A model generated the notes under the pieces. It searched no databases. It was not told the DNA's origin and saw only the letters and a list, made by a program, of their open reading frames with translations. Below are positions 21,527-31,290 of a stretch of DNA of 47,201 nucleotides, one piece after another. The stretch comes from Candidatus Lightella neohaematopini. Lineage in GTDB: Bacteria; Pseudomonadota; Gammaproteobacteria; Enterobacterales; Enterobacteriaceae. Position 1 is the stretch's first letter. Each line of letters opens with the position of its first letter. The stretch spans positions 1 through 47,201 of the forward strand of contig JAOBJL010000004.1 in the NCBI GenBank assembly GCA_025728545.1. Direction: 5' to 3'. A program made the position numbers and the translations under genes.

Positions 21527-22474
21527 TTAAATTAAACTAATAAAATCCTTTAGTTCTATATTAAAATAATTATTTTTACTAACTAATAATCCAGCAGCTT
21601 TATTAGATAATATACATGAATCTTTAATATCAATATTACTAGATAATAAAAGAGCTAAAATACTAACAATTACATCTCCAGCTCCAACCACACTATATAT
21701 ATTATTATTTTGTGTTGCTGCGATATGTAATGGATCATTATTTGGTTGTATTAAACTAATTCCATGTTTATCACGCGTTATTAGTAAAGCTGATAAATTA
21801 TATTTTTCAATAATACTCAATCCATAAGATACAATATCATTATTATTATAGCAAGTAGTACCAATAACTTTTTGAAATTCATAAATATTTGGTGTTAATA
21901 TGTTAGCACCATTATATTTATCATAATTATTACCTTTTGGATCAACTATTATGGGAATACTAAGATTACGTGCTAATTTTATTATTTCTTGAACTGATGA
22001 TAATGTTCCTTTATTATAATCAGATAATACTAACATATTTACATTAGGTAAAATTAATTTAATTTTTTCTATTATTAATGGTGATTGAAAATAACTATTT
22101 TCATTTTCAAAATCTAATCTCATTATCTGGTTGTAATTTGATATAATCCTAGATTTTATAGTAGTACTATAATTATTTATGTTAATTAATTCATATTTAA
22201 TATTATTACTAATTAATTTATTTCTAATGTATCTTGCAGCATCATCACGACCAGATAAACTAATAATATTTACATTACCTTTTAAGTTAGCTATATTTAT
22301 GGCAACGTTTGCGGCACCGCCAGGTTTTTCTATAATATTATTTATTTTAATTATTGGAGTTGGTGATTCTGATGCATTACCAATATTTATTCCATAATAA
22401 TACCTATCTAAAATAATATCGCCGACAACTAATATATTAATATTACTAAAGTTTGATATAATTTTTTTTAACAT
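21527..22474 (-). CDS. hldE: HldE kinase domain, nucleotidyltransferase domain missing
   Basis: In E. coli HldE is bifunctional (477 residues): an N-terminal ribokinase-type domain phosphorylates D-glycero-heptose 7-phosphate, and a C-terminal domain attaches ADP. Here the frame ends at 315 residues, right after the kinase domain. Kinase motifs are GDIILDRYYYG near the N-terminus, PGGAANVAINIANL, NILTPNIYEF and the catalytic loop VVGAGDVIVSILAL. The 119 bases downstream carry no trace of the second domain. With gmhA frameshifted as well, the ADP-heptose pathway for LPS core looks broken, unless a separate hldC exists elsewhere. Whether the kinase is still active or is decaying is open. Confidence 0.9.
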   Translation of the reverse strand: MLKKIISNFSNINILVVGDIILDRYYYGINIGNASESPTPIIKINNIIEKPGGAANVAINIANLKGNVNIISLSGRDDAARYIRNKLISNNIKYELININNYSTTIKSRIISNYNQIMRLDFENENSYFQSPLIIEKIKLILPNVNMLVLSDYNKGTLSSVQEIIKLARNLSIPIIVDPKGNNYDKYNGANILTPNIYEFQKVIGTTCYNNNDIVSYGLSIIEKYNLSALLITRDKHGISLIQPNNDPLHIAATQNNNIYSVVGAGDVIVSILALLLSSNIDIKDSCILSNKAAGLLVSKNNYFNIELKDFISLI

Positions 22475-22588
22475 AAAAATTCCTATATTTAATATTATAT
22501 TTATATAATTTATTTATTATAATATTTAGTTTATTAAAAATTATAAATCACTATCATTAATTATATAACACATTATAATTTAAAATTT

Positions 22589-23803
22589 ATGATTACAAAA
22601 CTAAAAAAATATTTAGTTGGTGGCGCAGTAAGAGATATGTTATTAGACATACCAGTAAAAGAAAAAGATTGGTTAATTGTTGGAGTAACACCTAAATATT
22701 TGTTATCTAAAGGTTATTATCAAGTAGGTAAAGAATTTCCAGTTTTTATACATCCAAATAGTAAAGAAGAATACGCATTAGCACGTAAAGAAAAAAAAAC
22801 TAGTTTTGGACATAAAGGTTTTAATTGTTATACCTCTCCATCAATTACTGTTGAAGAAGATTTATTTAGACGTGATTTAACAATTAATGCTATGGCAATA
22901 GATAAAGATGGTAATATTATTGATCCATATAATGGAAAAAAAGATATTGAGTCACGTGTACTTAGACATGTATCAGAATCATTTAAAGATGATCCGCTTA
23001 GAGTATTAAGAGTAGCTCGTTTTGCTGCTAGATTTGCTCATCTAAATTTTACTATTGCTCCAGAAACATTAAATATTATGAAACAGATGAAAAAAGAGTT
23101 ATTTATGTTATCACCAGAACGGGTTTGGAAAGAAACTGTATTAGCTTTATCAACTAATAATCCACATATATTTTTTATTGTTTTAAAAGAATGTAAAGCA
23201 TTAAATATTATTTTTCCAGAAATATATAATTTGTTTGGTAAAAAAATATTTTTGAAATGTAAAAATACTATAAATGCCGGAAATTATGCATTATCAGCTT
23301 TAGCTAATAGTGTTAAAATATCAAATAATATTAATATACGTTTTATTACCTTATGTTTCAATCTACCATTATTAAACAACATATTTAACAAAAAAAAAGA
23401 AACAGATGTAATATATATTATGTATAAAAGATTAAAATTACCTAATAAACTATTTAATTTACTCAAAATTGTTAATGATTATTATAATACATTAGTAAAA
23501 ATTCATCATTTAGATGTTAATAGCATATTAAATATGTTTAACCGTATAGGTATTAAAGAATCTACAAATAGAATTAATCAAATTATTTTAATTAGTAAAG
23601 CTAATTTTAGTGTTTGTAAAAAATTTAAAAATCATATGTGGTATATATGTGATTTATTATTTGATGCTTATAACATAGTTAAGAATTTAAAAGCTAATAT
23701 AGTAATGAAAGATGGATTTGTAGGAAAAGATATTAGCCATGAATTAACAAAAAGGCGTTTATTGTTATTAAATAAATGGAAATTAAATTTAAAAACTCGT
23801 TAG
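22589..23803 (+). CDS. cca: CCA-adding tRNA nucleotidyltransferase
   Basis: Adds or repairs the 3' CCA of tRNAs. It is 404 residues (E. coli 412). The nucleotidyltransferase core has GGAVRD at 11-16, the acidic metal pair in the segment after KEKDWLIVG, and EEDLFRRDLTINAMA at 89-103, then DPLRVLRVARFAARF at 135-149. In enterobacterial Cca a C-terminal HD domain gives phosphohydrolase activity. Here the expected HD position reads TLCFNLPLL (254-262) where E. coli has TLCHDLGKG, and the earlier histidine region is NAGNYALSAL, so the HD residues are gone. None of the six tRNA genes in the window encodes CCA, so the polymerase function should be essential. Confidence 0.95.
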   Translation: MITKLKKYLVGGAVRDMLLDIPVKEKDWLIVGVTPKYLLSKGYYQVGKEFPVFIHPNSKEEYALARKEKKTSFGHKGFNCYTSPSITVEEDLFRRDLTINAMAIDKDGNIIDPYNGKKDIESRVLRHVSESFKDDPLRVLRVARFAARFAHLNFTIAPETLNIMKQMKKELFMLSPERVWKETVLALSTNNPHIFFIVLKECKALNIIFPEIYNLFGKKIFLKCKNTINAGNYALSALANSVKISNNINIRFITLCFNLPLLNNIFNKKKETDVIYIMYKRLKLPNKLFNLLKIVNDYYNTLVKIHHLDVNSILNMFNRIGIKESTNRINQIILISKANFSVCKKFKNHMWYICDLLFDAYNIVKNLKANIVMKDGFVGKDISHELTKRRLLLLNKWKLNLKTR

Positions 23804-24628
23804 TTAACTATTTAAAAAAAAATAAAATATTATTGTTATTATAATTCTATATAATATAATAATTTTTAATGATCTATACTTAATAAGTAATAAACACTTC
23901 TTACCAACTATTGTTAAAGTTATAAATGTAGTTAATATACCAATTACTAATATTGGAATATCTGATAGTTTTATTAATTTAATATTATCTATGATGGATA
24001 ATATTGATGCACTACATATCAATGGTATAGACATTATAAGAGAAAATTCTATAGTTAAACAACGATTGATTCCTAGTAGTGTCCCACTAAAAATAGTTGT
24101 TCCTAATCTTGAAAATCCAGGATATAACGATAAACATTGAACACAACCAATAATGAAAGCTTGTAAATAACTAATACGTTCTGTTAATTTATTAATTTTT
24201 ATAAATTCACTAATAGCTAAAATAATACTACCACATATTAATGATATAATAATACTATTGATATTATTTAATTGTTCTAATTCTTTATGAAAAAATAGAC
24301 CTATGACCCCAATTGGAATTAAACATATTATAATGTGACTAATAAAAAAACTATTATCTTGATTAATAGATTTATTAATAATTTGCTTAATTATTCTTAA
24401 TATTGTAGTTTTAAAAAAAACTATTATACTAATAGTAGATCCAAATTGTATTACAATATCAAATATCTTAATTTTATTATTATTAAAATTTAGCAAACTA
24501 CTAATTAATATCATATGACTAGTTGAAGATACTGGTAAAAATTCAGTTATACCTTCAATAATACCTAAAATAATTATCTTAATATATTCTTTATAATCTA
24601 TTATAAAAAATAAATAATTTATTTTCAT
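23804..24628 (-). CDS. uppP: Undecaprenyl-diphosphate phosphatase
   Basis: Membrane enzyme (BacA) that recycles undecaprenyl diphosphate to the monophosphate carrier used for peptidoglycan and other envelope polymers. The 274 residues match E. coli (273). Conserved blocks are EGITEFLPVSSTSHM (25-39) with the catalytic glutamates and serines, and PGFSRLGTTIFSGTLLG with the essential arginine. Seven or eight hydrophobic segments are visible. The stop abuts the end of cca on the other strand. It forms a run with folB and tsaD, which is the E. coli order. Presence suggests some peptidoglycan synthesis remains. Confidence 0.95.
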   Translation of the reverse strand: MKINYLFFIIDYKEYIKIIILGIIEGITEFLPVSSTSHMILISSLLNFNNNKIKIFDIVIQFGSTISIIVFFKTTILRIIKQIINKSINQDNSFFISHIIICLIPIGVIGLFFHKELEQLNNINSIIISLICGSIILAISEFIKINKLTERISYLQAFIIGCVQCLSLYPGFSRLGTTIFSGTLLGINRCLTIEFSLIMSIPLICSASILSIIDNIKLIKLSDIPILVIGILTTFITLTIVGKKCLLLIKYRSLKIIILYRIIITIIFYFFLNS

Positions 24629-24641
24629 ATATAGGTAAAAG

Positions 24642-25001
24642 TTAATTATTTTTACTATATCTCTTTAATGTTACGCTAACATTAGATGCATTAGGTATAG
24701 CATTAGGTTTACTAATTTTAATTTTTATCCAAAATACATTAAATTTTTTTATTAAATGTTGTATAATGTATTCCGCTAATTGTTCTAATAAACTAAAGTG
24801 TCTATTATTTGTTATTAATATTATTTCATCACTGATAATTTTATAATCAATAAAATATTTACTATATTCATTATATTGTACTAAAGATCCATTATAACTA
24901 ATTTTTAAATCAATAATTAGTTTTTGTAAATTTACTTTTTCCCAATTATATATACCAATTTTAGTTATTATTAATAACTTTTCTATATGTATTATATTCA
25001 T
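24642..25001 (-). CDS. folB: Dihydroneopterin aldolase
   Basis: Cleaves 7,8-dihydroneopterin to 6-hydroxymethyl-dihydropterin and glycolaldehyde in folate synthesis. The 119 residues match E. coli FolB (about 122). The N-terminal strand with IGIYNWEK and the C-terminal SKPNAIPNASNVSV, which holds the catalytic lysine, are recognisable. The middle has drifted. It is preceded one base earlier by the stop of tsaD and followed by uppP, so it is probably co-transcribed. No other folate gene is in the window. Confidence 0.88.
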   Translation of the reverse strand: MNIIHIEKLLIITKIGIYNWEKVNLQKLIIDLKISYNGSLVQYNEYSKYFIDYKIISDEIILITNNRHFSLLEQLAEYIIQHLIKKFNVFWIKIKISKPNAIPNASNVSVTLKRYSKNN

Positions 25002-25002
25002 A

Positions 25003-26019
25003 TTAACTATTATTAATAGATTCTATTTGCCAGTTAGATTTTATTGATGTTTTTAAATTATTATACTTATTATCTTTTAAACGTAATAATCCAGCATAAG
25101 CTATCATTGCACCATTATCTGTACATAATTCTTTATTAGGATAAAATAATGTTCCACGTCTTTTATTTATCATATTATGTAAATAAAATCTTAATTTATT
25201 ATTTGCGCTTACACCACCAGCTATTACTAATTTTTTTATTTTACTTATATGTATTGCTTTAGCACATTTATTCACCAATATTTCTATTACTGTATCTTCA
25301 AAAGATCTGGCTATATTAGCTTTATCTTGATAATTAATATTAGATAAGTTACAAATTGTATTAATTACTGATGTTTTTAAACCAGAAAAACTAAACATTA
25401 AATTAGGTTTATCAATTAATGGCTTAGGAAAAATATATTTATTTGAAAAACCATGCATAGCTAACATTGATAATGGTAATCCACCTGGATATTTTAATCC
25501 TAAAGCTACTGCAACTTTATCAAATACTTCACCAACAGCATCATCTAATGATTTACCTAATAAATCATAGCTACCAATATCATTAGCTCTAATTAATTGA
25601 GTATGTTTACCAGAAACTAATAATGCTAAAAATGGAAAAGATAATTCATTATTATTTAACATTGGAGATAGTAAATGTCCTTCCATATGATTTATTGCAA
25701 TAGTAGGAATATTCCAAGCATAAGCTAATGATTTAGCTATTGATGCCCCTACTAAAAGTGAACCAGTTAATCCAGGCCCAGCAGTATACGCTATTCCATG
25801 AATGTTATTTTTAGAAGAATTAGTTTTTAATAAAGCATCTTGTATTAAAGGTAAAATATTTTTATTATGATTACGCGCTGCCAATTCCGGAACTACTCCA
25901 CCATATTTACTATGAATATTAACTTGACTACATATATTATTTATTAATATACCTAATTTGCTGTCATAAATAGCTACACCAGTTTCATCACAGGATGTTT
26001 CAATTCCTAAAATACGCAT
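25003..26019 (-). CDS. tsaD: tRNA threonylcarbamoyladenosine synthase, TsaD subunit
   Basis: Transfers threonylcarbamoyl to A37 of ANN-decoding tRNAs with TsaB and TsaE. The 338 residues equal E. coli length (337). The ASKHA-fold start GIETSCDETGVAIYD and the metal-binding HMEGHLLSPM (about 111-120) are intact, as is GLKYPGGLPLS and the C-terminal DNGAMIAYAGL. The gene is divergent from rpsU, exactly the E. coli arrangement. tRNA substrates in the window include tRNA-Thr and two tRNA-Ile genes. Confidence 0.97.
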   Translation of the reverse strand: MRILGIETSCDETGVAIYDSKLGILINNICSQVNIHSKYGGVVPELAARNHNKNILPLIQDALLKTNSSKNNIHGIAYTAGPGLTGSLLVGASIAKSLAYAWNIPTIAINHMEGHLLSPMLNNNELSFPFLALLVSGKHTQLIRANDIGSYDLLGKSLDDAVGEVFDKVAVALGLKYPGGLPLSMLAMHGFSNKYIFPKPLIDKPNLMFSFSGLKTSVINTICNLSNINYQDKANIARSFEDTVIEILVNKCAKAIHISKIKKLVIAGGVSANNKLRFYLHNMINKRRGTLFYPNKELCTDNGAMIAYAGLLRLKDNKYNNLKTSIKSNWQIESINNS

Positions 26020-26156
26020 ATATTAATATAAATAAATATAAAAAATAATTTGTAATTTAATTATTGTTAATTTTAATTATTTTATATTAATATACTTATT
26101 ATTTCTAGTATTATTAAAATTACTTATACAAAAATATTTAATATTAAGGAAATATT

Positions 26157-26378
26157 ATGCCTGTAATTAAAGTTCGTGATAATGAGCCATTTGATATTGC
26201 ATTAAGACGTTTTAAAAGATCTTGTGAGAAAGCTGGTATTTTAGCAGAAATACGTAGACGTGAATTTTATGAAAAACCAACGTCTGAACGTAAAAGAGCA
26301 AAAGCTGCAGCAATAAAAAGACATATAAAAAAGTTATTGAGAGAAAATCCCAAATTTAGTAAAACTAATAAATATTAA
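26157..26378 (+). CDS. rpsU: 30S ribosomal protein S21
   Basis: Small basic protein of the small subunit, important for initiation. The 73 residues (E. coli 71) align throughout: [20 protein letters not shown] at the start, [16 protein letters not shown] in the middle, and the basic tail. An AAGGA ribosome-binding site lies just ahead of the ATG. It is the first gene of the conserved rpsU-dnaG-rpoD macromolecular-synthesis operon, with a 57-base gap to dnaG. Confidence 0.98.
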   Translation: MPVIKVRDNEPFDIALRRFKRSCEKAGILAEIRRREFYEKPTSERKRAKAAAIKRHIKKLLRENPKFSKTNKY

Positions 26379-26435
26379 TACATAATAAATTTTTAATTTA
26401 TATTATAAACATATTTGTACTATTGTTTATCTTAA

Positions 26436-28193
26436 ATGAGTAAATATATACCGAGTGTATTTATAGATGAACTATTATTGCGAACTAATATAATAGATAT
26501 AATAAGTATAAGAATAAATTTAATAAGAAAAGGTAAAAATTTTTTTGCCATTTGTCCATTTCATATTGAAAATAATCCGTCATTTTTAGTTAGTGAAGAA
26601 AAACAATTTTATTATTGTTTTGGTTGTCAAGCTAAAGGTAATGTTATAGATTTTTTAATAAATTACGATAAATTAGATTTTATTAGTTCTATTGAAGAGC
26701 TATCTAATTTTCTTAATTTAGAAATACCGTATAAAAATTATAATAAAAATGAATTATGTAAAATAGAAAAAAGAATTAAATTATATGAAATAATAAATAA
26801 AGTTAATAACTACTATCATGAAATAGTACTTAATAAAGTATCACAAAATGCAGTAAATTTTTTAAAATCTAGAGGATTAAGTGATTATATTATTTCTTAT
26901 TTCAAGATAGGATTTTCTCCATTTAGTTGGTATGAAATTAATAAAAATTTTAATTTCAATGCAAAAGATAGATCTATACTAATTAAACTGGGTATTTTAA
27001 GTATTAATAAATATGGACAATTATACAATAGATTTTATAACAGAATTATTTTTCCAATTAAAAATATTAACGGTCAAATAATTGCTTTTGGAGGAAGAAT
27101 TATTAATAATGATATTAGCCCAAAATATATTAATTCTAATGATAATATTATTTTTCATAAAAAAAATATTATATATGGTTTATATGAAGCAAAAAAAAGT
27201 ATACCTAAATTAGATAAATTAATTATTGTTGAAGGATTTATGGATGTTATTACTTTAAGACAATTTAATATTAAAAATGTAGTATCTGTGTTAGGAACAT
27301 CAATAAGTAGTAATCAAATTAAGGTACTTTATAATCATGCTAATCACATAATATATTGTTACGATGGAGATAAAGTTGGATATTATGCTATGTGGAAGGC
27401 ATTAAAAAATAGTCTTCCCTATCTAACAAATGATAGACAAATTAGTTTTATTTTTTTACCTAAAGATACTGATCCAGATACATTAATTAGAAAAATAGGT
27501 ACTGATAAATTTAAATTATTAATTAAACAAGCATATTCATTATTAGAAGTATTATTTCGTATTTTGTCATTTAAATTAGATTTAAATAATATGAATTCAC
27601 GTATTAGATTAATTTATTCAGCTTTACTTTTATTAAATAAAATACCTAGTAAAATAATACGTATTTCTTTAATATACGAATTAGGTAAAAAGATTGGTAT
27701 TATGGATTATAATTATCTAAAAAAATTATTATTTAATTACGAAAAATACAAAAATAATAAATCACTAAAACAAAATACAATAAAGTATAATTATGCTAAT
27801 ATATTAATTAGCTTATTAATACAAAAACCAGAATTATCTACTCTTGTTAAAAATTTAGATGAATTAAATAATATTAAATCTTCTGATATAATTTTATTTA
27901 CTAGATTAGTTAATATATGTAATAGTAGATCTAATTTATCTACTAATCAATTATTAGAATATTATAGGGATAGTAATGTTTTTAAAAAATTAGAGAAATT
28001 ATCTGTATGGAATAATATGATTAGACATGATTTAATTAAAGATACTTTTGTAGAGATACTGAATAAATTATATTACTTTATAATAGAACAAAAATATAAT
28101 AATCTGATTAATCGTGATAGGTTAAATAAATTAAATTATAAAGAAAGATTAGAATTATGGTCACTAAACTTAAAGTTAGCACAGTATAAATAA
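26436..28193 (+). CDS. dnaG: DNA primase
   Basis: Makes RNA primers at the replication fork with the DnaB helicase. It is 585 residues (E. coli 581). The N-terminal zinc ribbon has Cys40, His43, Cys61 and Cys64 (CPFH and YCFGCQAKGNV). The central catalytic part has FPIKNINGQIIAFGGR, then the TOPRIM motifs IIVEGFMDVI and YDGDKVGYYA. The C-terminal helicase-interaction domain is retained though very Asn/Ile/Lys-rich. It lies in the rpsU-dnaG-rpoD operon. No internal terminator hairpin, as known between rpsU and dnaG in E. coli, could be made out. Confidence 0.97.
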   Translation: MSKYIPSVFIDELLLRTNIIDIISIRINLIRKGKNFFAICPFHIENNPSFLVSEEKQFYYCFGCQAKGNVIDFLINYDKLDFISSIEELSNFLNLEIPYKNYNKNELCKIEKRIKLYEIINKVNNYYHEIVLNKVSQNAVNFLKSRGLSDYIISYFKIGFSPFSWYEINKNFNFNAKDRSILIKLGILSINKYGQLYNRFYNRIIFPIKNINGQIIAFGGRIINNDISPKYINSNDNIIFHKKNIIYGLYEAKKSIPKLDKLIIVEGFMDVITLRQFNIKNVVSVLGTSISSNQIKVLYNHANHIIYCYDGDKVGYYAMWKALKNSLPYLTNDRQISFIFLPKDTDPDTLIRKIGTDKFKLLIKQAYSLLEVLFRILSFKLDLNNMNSRIRLIYSALLLLNKIPSKIIRISLIYELGKKIGIMDYNYLKKLLFNYEKYKNNKSLKQNTIKYNYANILISLLIQKPELSTLVKNLDELNNIKSSDIILFTRLVNICNSRSNLSTNQLLEYYRDSNVFKKLEKLSVWNNMIRHDLIKDTFVEILNKLYYFIIEQKYNNLINRDRLNKLNYKERLELWSLNLKLAQYK

Positions 28194-28306
28194 TATTAAC
28201 TATTAATAATTATCTTTATTTTAATAAAAATTATTTGTATCATAAACATAACTTATTAATATTTAACTAATTAAACTTATGCTTAAATATTGTTGGATTT
28301 AATTTT

Positions 28307-30109
28307 ATGGAACATTCACAATTCAAACAATTAATTATGCGTGGTAAAGAGCAAGGATATTTAACCTTTTCAGACATAAATGATTATTTATCCGATAATA
28401 TAGTCAATTCTGAATTAATTACAGATATCATACAGATGATGAACGATATGGGTATTCAGATAATAGAAGAATCATCAGCAAATGATAATTTATTAACTCA
28501 AATAGATTCTTGTAATATAGATAATAATCAAATTAATAATCATGAATCAGATATAATTGGTCAAACTAATGATCCAATGCGTATGTATATGAGAGAAATG
28601 GGTACTGTAGGGTTATTAACTAGAGAAGGTGAAATTGATATTGCTAAAAGAATTGAAGATGGTATTCATCAAGTACAATCTACAGTAGCAGAATATCCAG
28701 AAGCAATTACATATTTACTGGAACAATATGATAAAGTTAAAGCAGGTGAAGTTCGTTTATCTGATCTAATTACTGGTTTTATAGATTTTAATTATGTTGA
28801 AAAACATATATCAACAAAATTAGTTAATAATATTAATCTGTCGAAGGATAATATTGATGACGAATATAATGATATTCAAGATAGTGTAGATGATAGTATT
28901 ATAGATCCAGTAATAGCTCATAAAAAATTTATAATACTAAAAAATCAGTATGAAATTACTAAAGATGTTATTAAACATTTTGGTCGTGATCATGTTAATT
29001 CTATTAAAGAAATAATTAACTTATCTGATATATTTAAACAATTTAGATTAGTACCAAAACAATTTGATTATTTAGTAAATAATGTAAGATCTATCATTGA
29101 TAAAATTAATATACAAGAACAACTTATTATTAAATTATTTATTGAAGTAGGTAAAGTACCAAGAAATTTTCTAAACAACTTATTTTCTAATGTTGAATTT
29201 AATTATAATTGGTTTAATAATATTTTATCTATGAATCAACCGTGGGTAGAAAATTTACATAAAATTAATCAGAAGGTATATTATAGTATAGATAAGTTAA
29301 ATAATATTGAAAAAGAGACTGGCTTGACTATTAAACAAATAAAAGATATTAATAGAAGAATATTAATAGGAGAAGCAAAAGCAAAAAGAGCTAAGCAAGA
29401 AATGATAGAAGCTAATTTAAGATTAGTTATATCAATTGCTAAAAAATATACTAATAGAGGATTACAATTTTTGGATTTGATACAAGAAGGTAATATTGGA
29501 TTAATGAAAGCAGTTGATAAATTTGAATATCGTAGAGGTTACAAATTTTCTACTTACGCTACTTGGTGGATTAGACAAGCCATAACTAGATCTATTGCTG
29601 ATCAAGCTAGAACTATACGTATTCCAGTTCATATGATAGAAACAATTAATAAATTAAATCGTATATCTAGACAAATGTTACAAGAAATAGGTAGAGAACC
29701 AACTCCAGAAGAATTATCTAAACGTATGCTTATGTCAGAAGACAAGATTCGTAAAGTATTAAAAATTGCGAAAGAACCAATTTCTATGGAAACACCTATA
29801 GGTGATGAAGAAGACTCTCATTTGGGTGATTTTATTGAAGATACATCTTTAGAGTTACCTATTGATTCAGCTACTACTGAAAGTTTACGTATAGCTACAA
29901 ATCATGTATTGTCAAGTTTAACAGATAGAGAAGCTAAAGTATTAAGAATGAGATTTGGTATTGACATGAATACTGATCATACTTTAGAAGAAGTTGGTAA
30001 ACAATTTGATGTAACAAGAGAAAGAATTAGGCAAATTGAAGCTAAGGCATTACGTAAATTAAGACATCCTAGTAGATCAGAAATATTAAAAAGTTTTCTT
30101 GATGATTAA
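28307..30109 (+). CDS. rpoD: RNA polymerase primary sigma factor sigma-70
   Basis: Housekeeping sigma factor. It has 600 residues (E. coli 613). Region 1.1 (about 1-80) is present, region 1.2 has [20 protein letters not shown], followed by a diverged non-conserved region of about 250 residues. Region 2 carries the core-binding [16 protein letters not shown] and the -10 recognition and melting helix [16 protein letters not shown]. Region 4 ends with the helix-turn-helix [17 protein letters not shown]. The operon with dnaG is kept, with a 113-base gap that may hold an extra promoter. tRNA-Ile2 follows, as in E. coli (rpoD-ileX). Confidence 0.98.
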   Translation: MEHSQFKQLIMRGKEQGYLTFSDINDYLSDNIVNSELITDIIQMMNDMGIQIIEESSANDNLLTQIDSCNIDNNQINNHESDIIGQTNDPMRMYMREMGTVGLLTREGEIDIAKRIEDGIHQVQSTVAEYPEAITYLLEQYDKVKAGEVRLSDLITGFIDFNYVEKHISTKLVNNINLSKDNIDDEYNDIQDSVDDSIIDPVIAHKKFIILKNQYEITKDVIKHFGRDHVNSIKEIINLSDIFKQFRLVPKQFDYLVNNVRSIIDKINIQEQLIIKLFIEVGKVPRNFLNNLFSNVEFNYNWFNNILSMNQPWVENLHKINQKVYYSIDKLNNIEKETGLTIKQIKDINRRILIGEAKAKRAKQEMIEANLRLVISIAKKYTNRGLQFLDLIQEGNIGLMKAVDKFEYRRGYKFSTYATWWIRQAITRSIADQARTIRIPVHMIETINKLNRISRQMLQEIGREPTPEELSKRMLMSEDKIRKVLKIAKEPISMETPIGDEEDSHLGDFIEDTSLELPIDSATTESLRIATNHVLSSLTDREAKVLRMRFGIDMNTDHTLEEVGKQFDVTRERIRQIEAKALRKLRHPSRSEILKSFLDD

Positions 30110-30168
30110 TAAAAATCATATCGAATATATTTGATTATTTTTAGTACTGTGTTTAAATATTTTAAATT

Positions 30169-30243
30169 GGCCCCTTAGCTTAGATTGGTTAGAGCAAACG
30201 ACTCATAATCGTTAGGTCGCTGGTTCAAATCCAGCAGGGGCTA
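30169..30243 (+). tRNA. ileX: tRNA-Ile2 (CAU anticodon, lysidine type)
   Basis: A 75-nt cloverleaf with acceptor stem GGCCCCT/AGGGGCT, D-arm, anticodon loop CTCATAA and T-loop TTCAAAT. The CAT anticodon could be Met, but body and anticodon stem match E. coli ileX, and its place after rpoD is the E. coli ileX position. It should read AUA after C34 is changed to lysidine by TilS, an important job because AUA is abundant in these genes. CCA is not encoded. Confidence 0.93.
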
Positions 30244-30362
30244 CTAATATTATTAGTATTTACTAATTTTTTTTATTTATTTAATAAATCAAGTTATTGT
30301 TATACAGTGAAAGTTTTATAAATTATTAATTTTCTTTTTAAACACAGAATATTGAAATATTA

Positions 30363-31247
30363 ATGTGTAAAATATTTCTAATTTTAAATAATAATAGTCA
30401 AAAAAATCCATTATCATTATCCAAACTTTTATTTTGGTTATTATTTTGGATAATGTCTGCTTTATTATTTAATATAATATTGTGGATATATTTTTTTTAT
30501 ACACATGGGTTAATTATAGCTAATAAAAAAGCAATAATGTTTTTAGTAAGTTATTTATTAGAAAAGTTATTATCTATTGATAATTTATTTTTTTGGTTCA
30601 CTATTTTTAAAAATTTTAACATTCCTAATTTTTTACAACGTTATTTATTAGGTATAGGAACAATTAGTGCAGTTATAATACGTGTATTTATTATAATAGT
30701 AAATCAATGGATATTCAATTACTATCAATTTATATTATACATATTTGGATTATTTATTTTATTTACTGGAATGAGAATGTTAATACCTAAAAATAAAAAG
30801 GTTATTGCTAATTATAACATAATGAATTGGTTACATAAAAATTTACGTATAACTAATAAATTATACGAAAAAAAATTTTTTATAAAAAAACATGGTATTG
30901 TTTTTGTAACACCATTATTAGTAGCATTTCTTACAATAGAGATTAGTGATATTATTTTTACTTGTGATAGTATACCTGTAATTTTTTCTATTACTAATGA
31001 TTTATTGATTATACTTACATCTAACATTTTTGCTATGTTGGGTATGAGAACTACTTATTTTTTTTTAGAATATATATCTAAATATTTTTTATATATAAAT
31101 TATGGTCTAAGTATAACTTTAATTTTTATTGGTATAAAAATTTTATTAATGAAATATATTTATATATCAGCTTTATTTTCTTTAACAGTAATATTAGCTA
31201 TTTTAATTATTAGTATAATAATAAGTATTATTATGAATAAAATATGA
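30363..31247 (+). CDS. alx: TerC-family inner-membrane protein Alx
   Basis: Polytopic TerC/Alx family membrane protein; E. coli Alx is pH-induced and linked to manganese export. The 294 residues are shorter at the N-terminus than E. coli Alx (about 321), the first membrane helix being reduced. Conserved acidic membrane motifs are EKLLSIDNLFFW and EISDIIFTCDSIPVIF, plus LTSNIFAMLGMRTTYFFLE. At least seven hydrophobic segments are visible. It is the next gene after tRNA-Ile2 and precedes a dedA gene, in E. coli order. The E. coli gene is preceded by a pH-sensing RNA leader; the 119-base leader here is too short and AT-rich for me to claim one. Confidence 0.9.
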   Translation: MCKIFLILNNNSQKNPLSLSKLLFWLLFWIMSALLFNIILWIYFFYTHGLIIANKKAIMFLVSYLLEKLLSIDNLFFWFTIFKNFNIPNFLQRYLLGIGTISAVIIRVFIIIVNQWIFNYYQFILYIFGLFILFTGMRMLIPKNKKVIANYNIMNWLHKNLRITNKLYEKKFFIKKHGIVFVTPLLVAFLTIEISDIIFTCDSIPVIFSITNDLLIILTSNIFAMLGMRTTYFFLEYISKYFLYINYGLSITLIFIGIKILLMKYIYISALFSLTVILAILIISIIISIIMNKI

Positions 31248-31290
31248 TATATTTAATATAATTAATGTAATATTAGTTATTAGATTATGT

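Noticed and set aside
22179..22397. Open frame antisense to hldE (others at 23284-23466, 30812-31027, 34170-34475 and 36858-37040)
   Set aside because: Each sits fully or largely on the opposite strand of a well-conserved gene and has no independent support.
30169..30243. tRNA-Met as identity of the CAT-anticodon tRNA
   Set aside because: The body and the place after rpoD match the lysidine-type tRNA-Ile2 of E. coli.
30244..30362. pH-responsive RNA leader upstream of alx
   Set aside because: Only 119 AT-rich bases separate tRNA-Ile2 and alx, and I cannot recognise the E. coli element.
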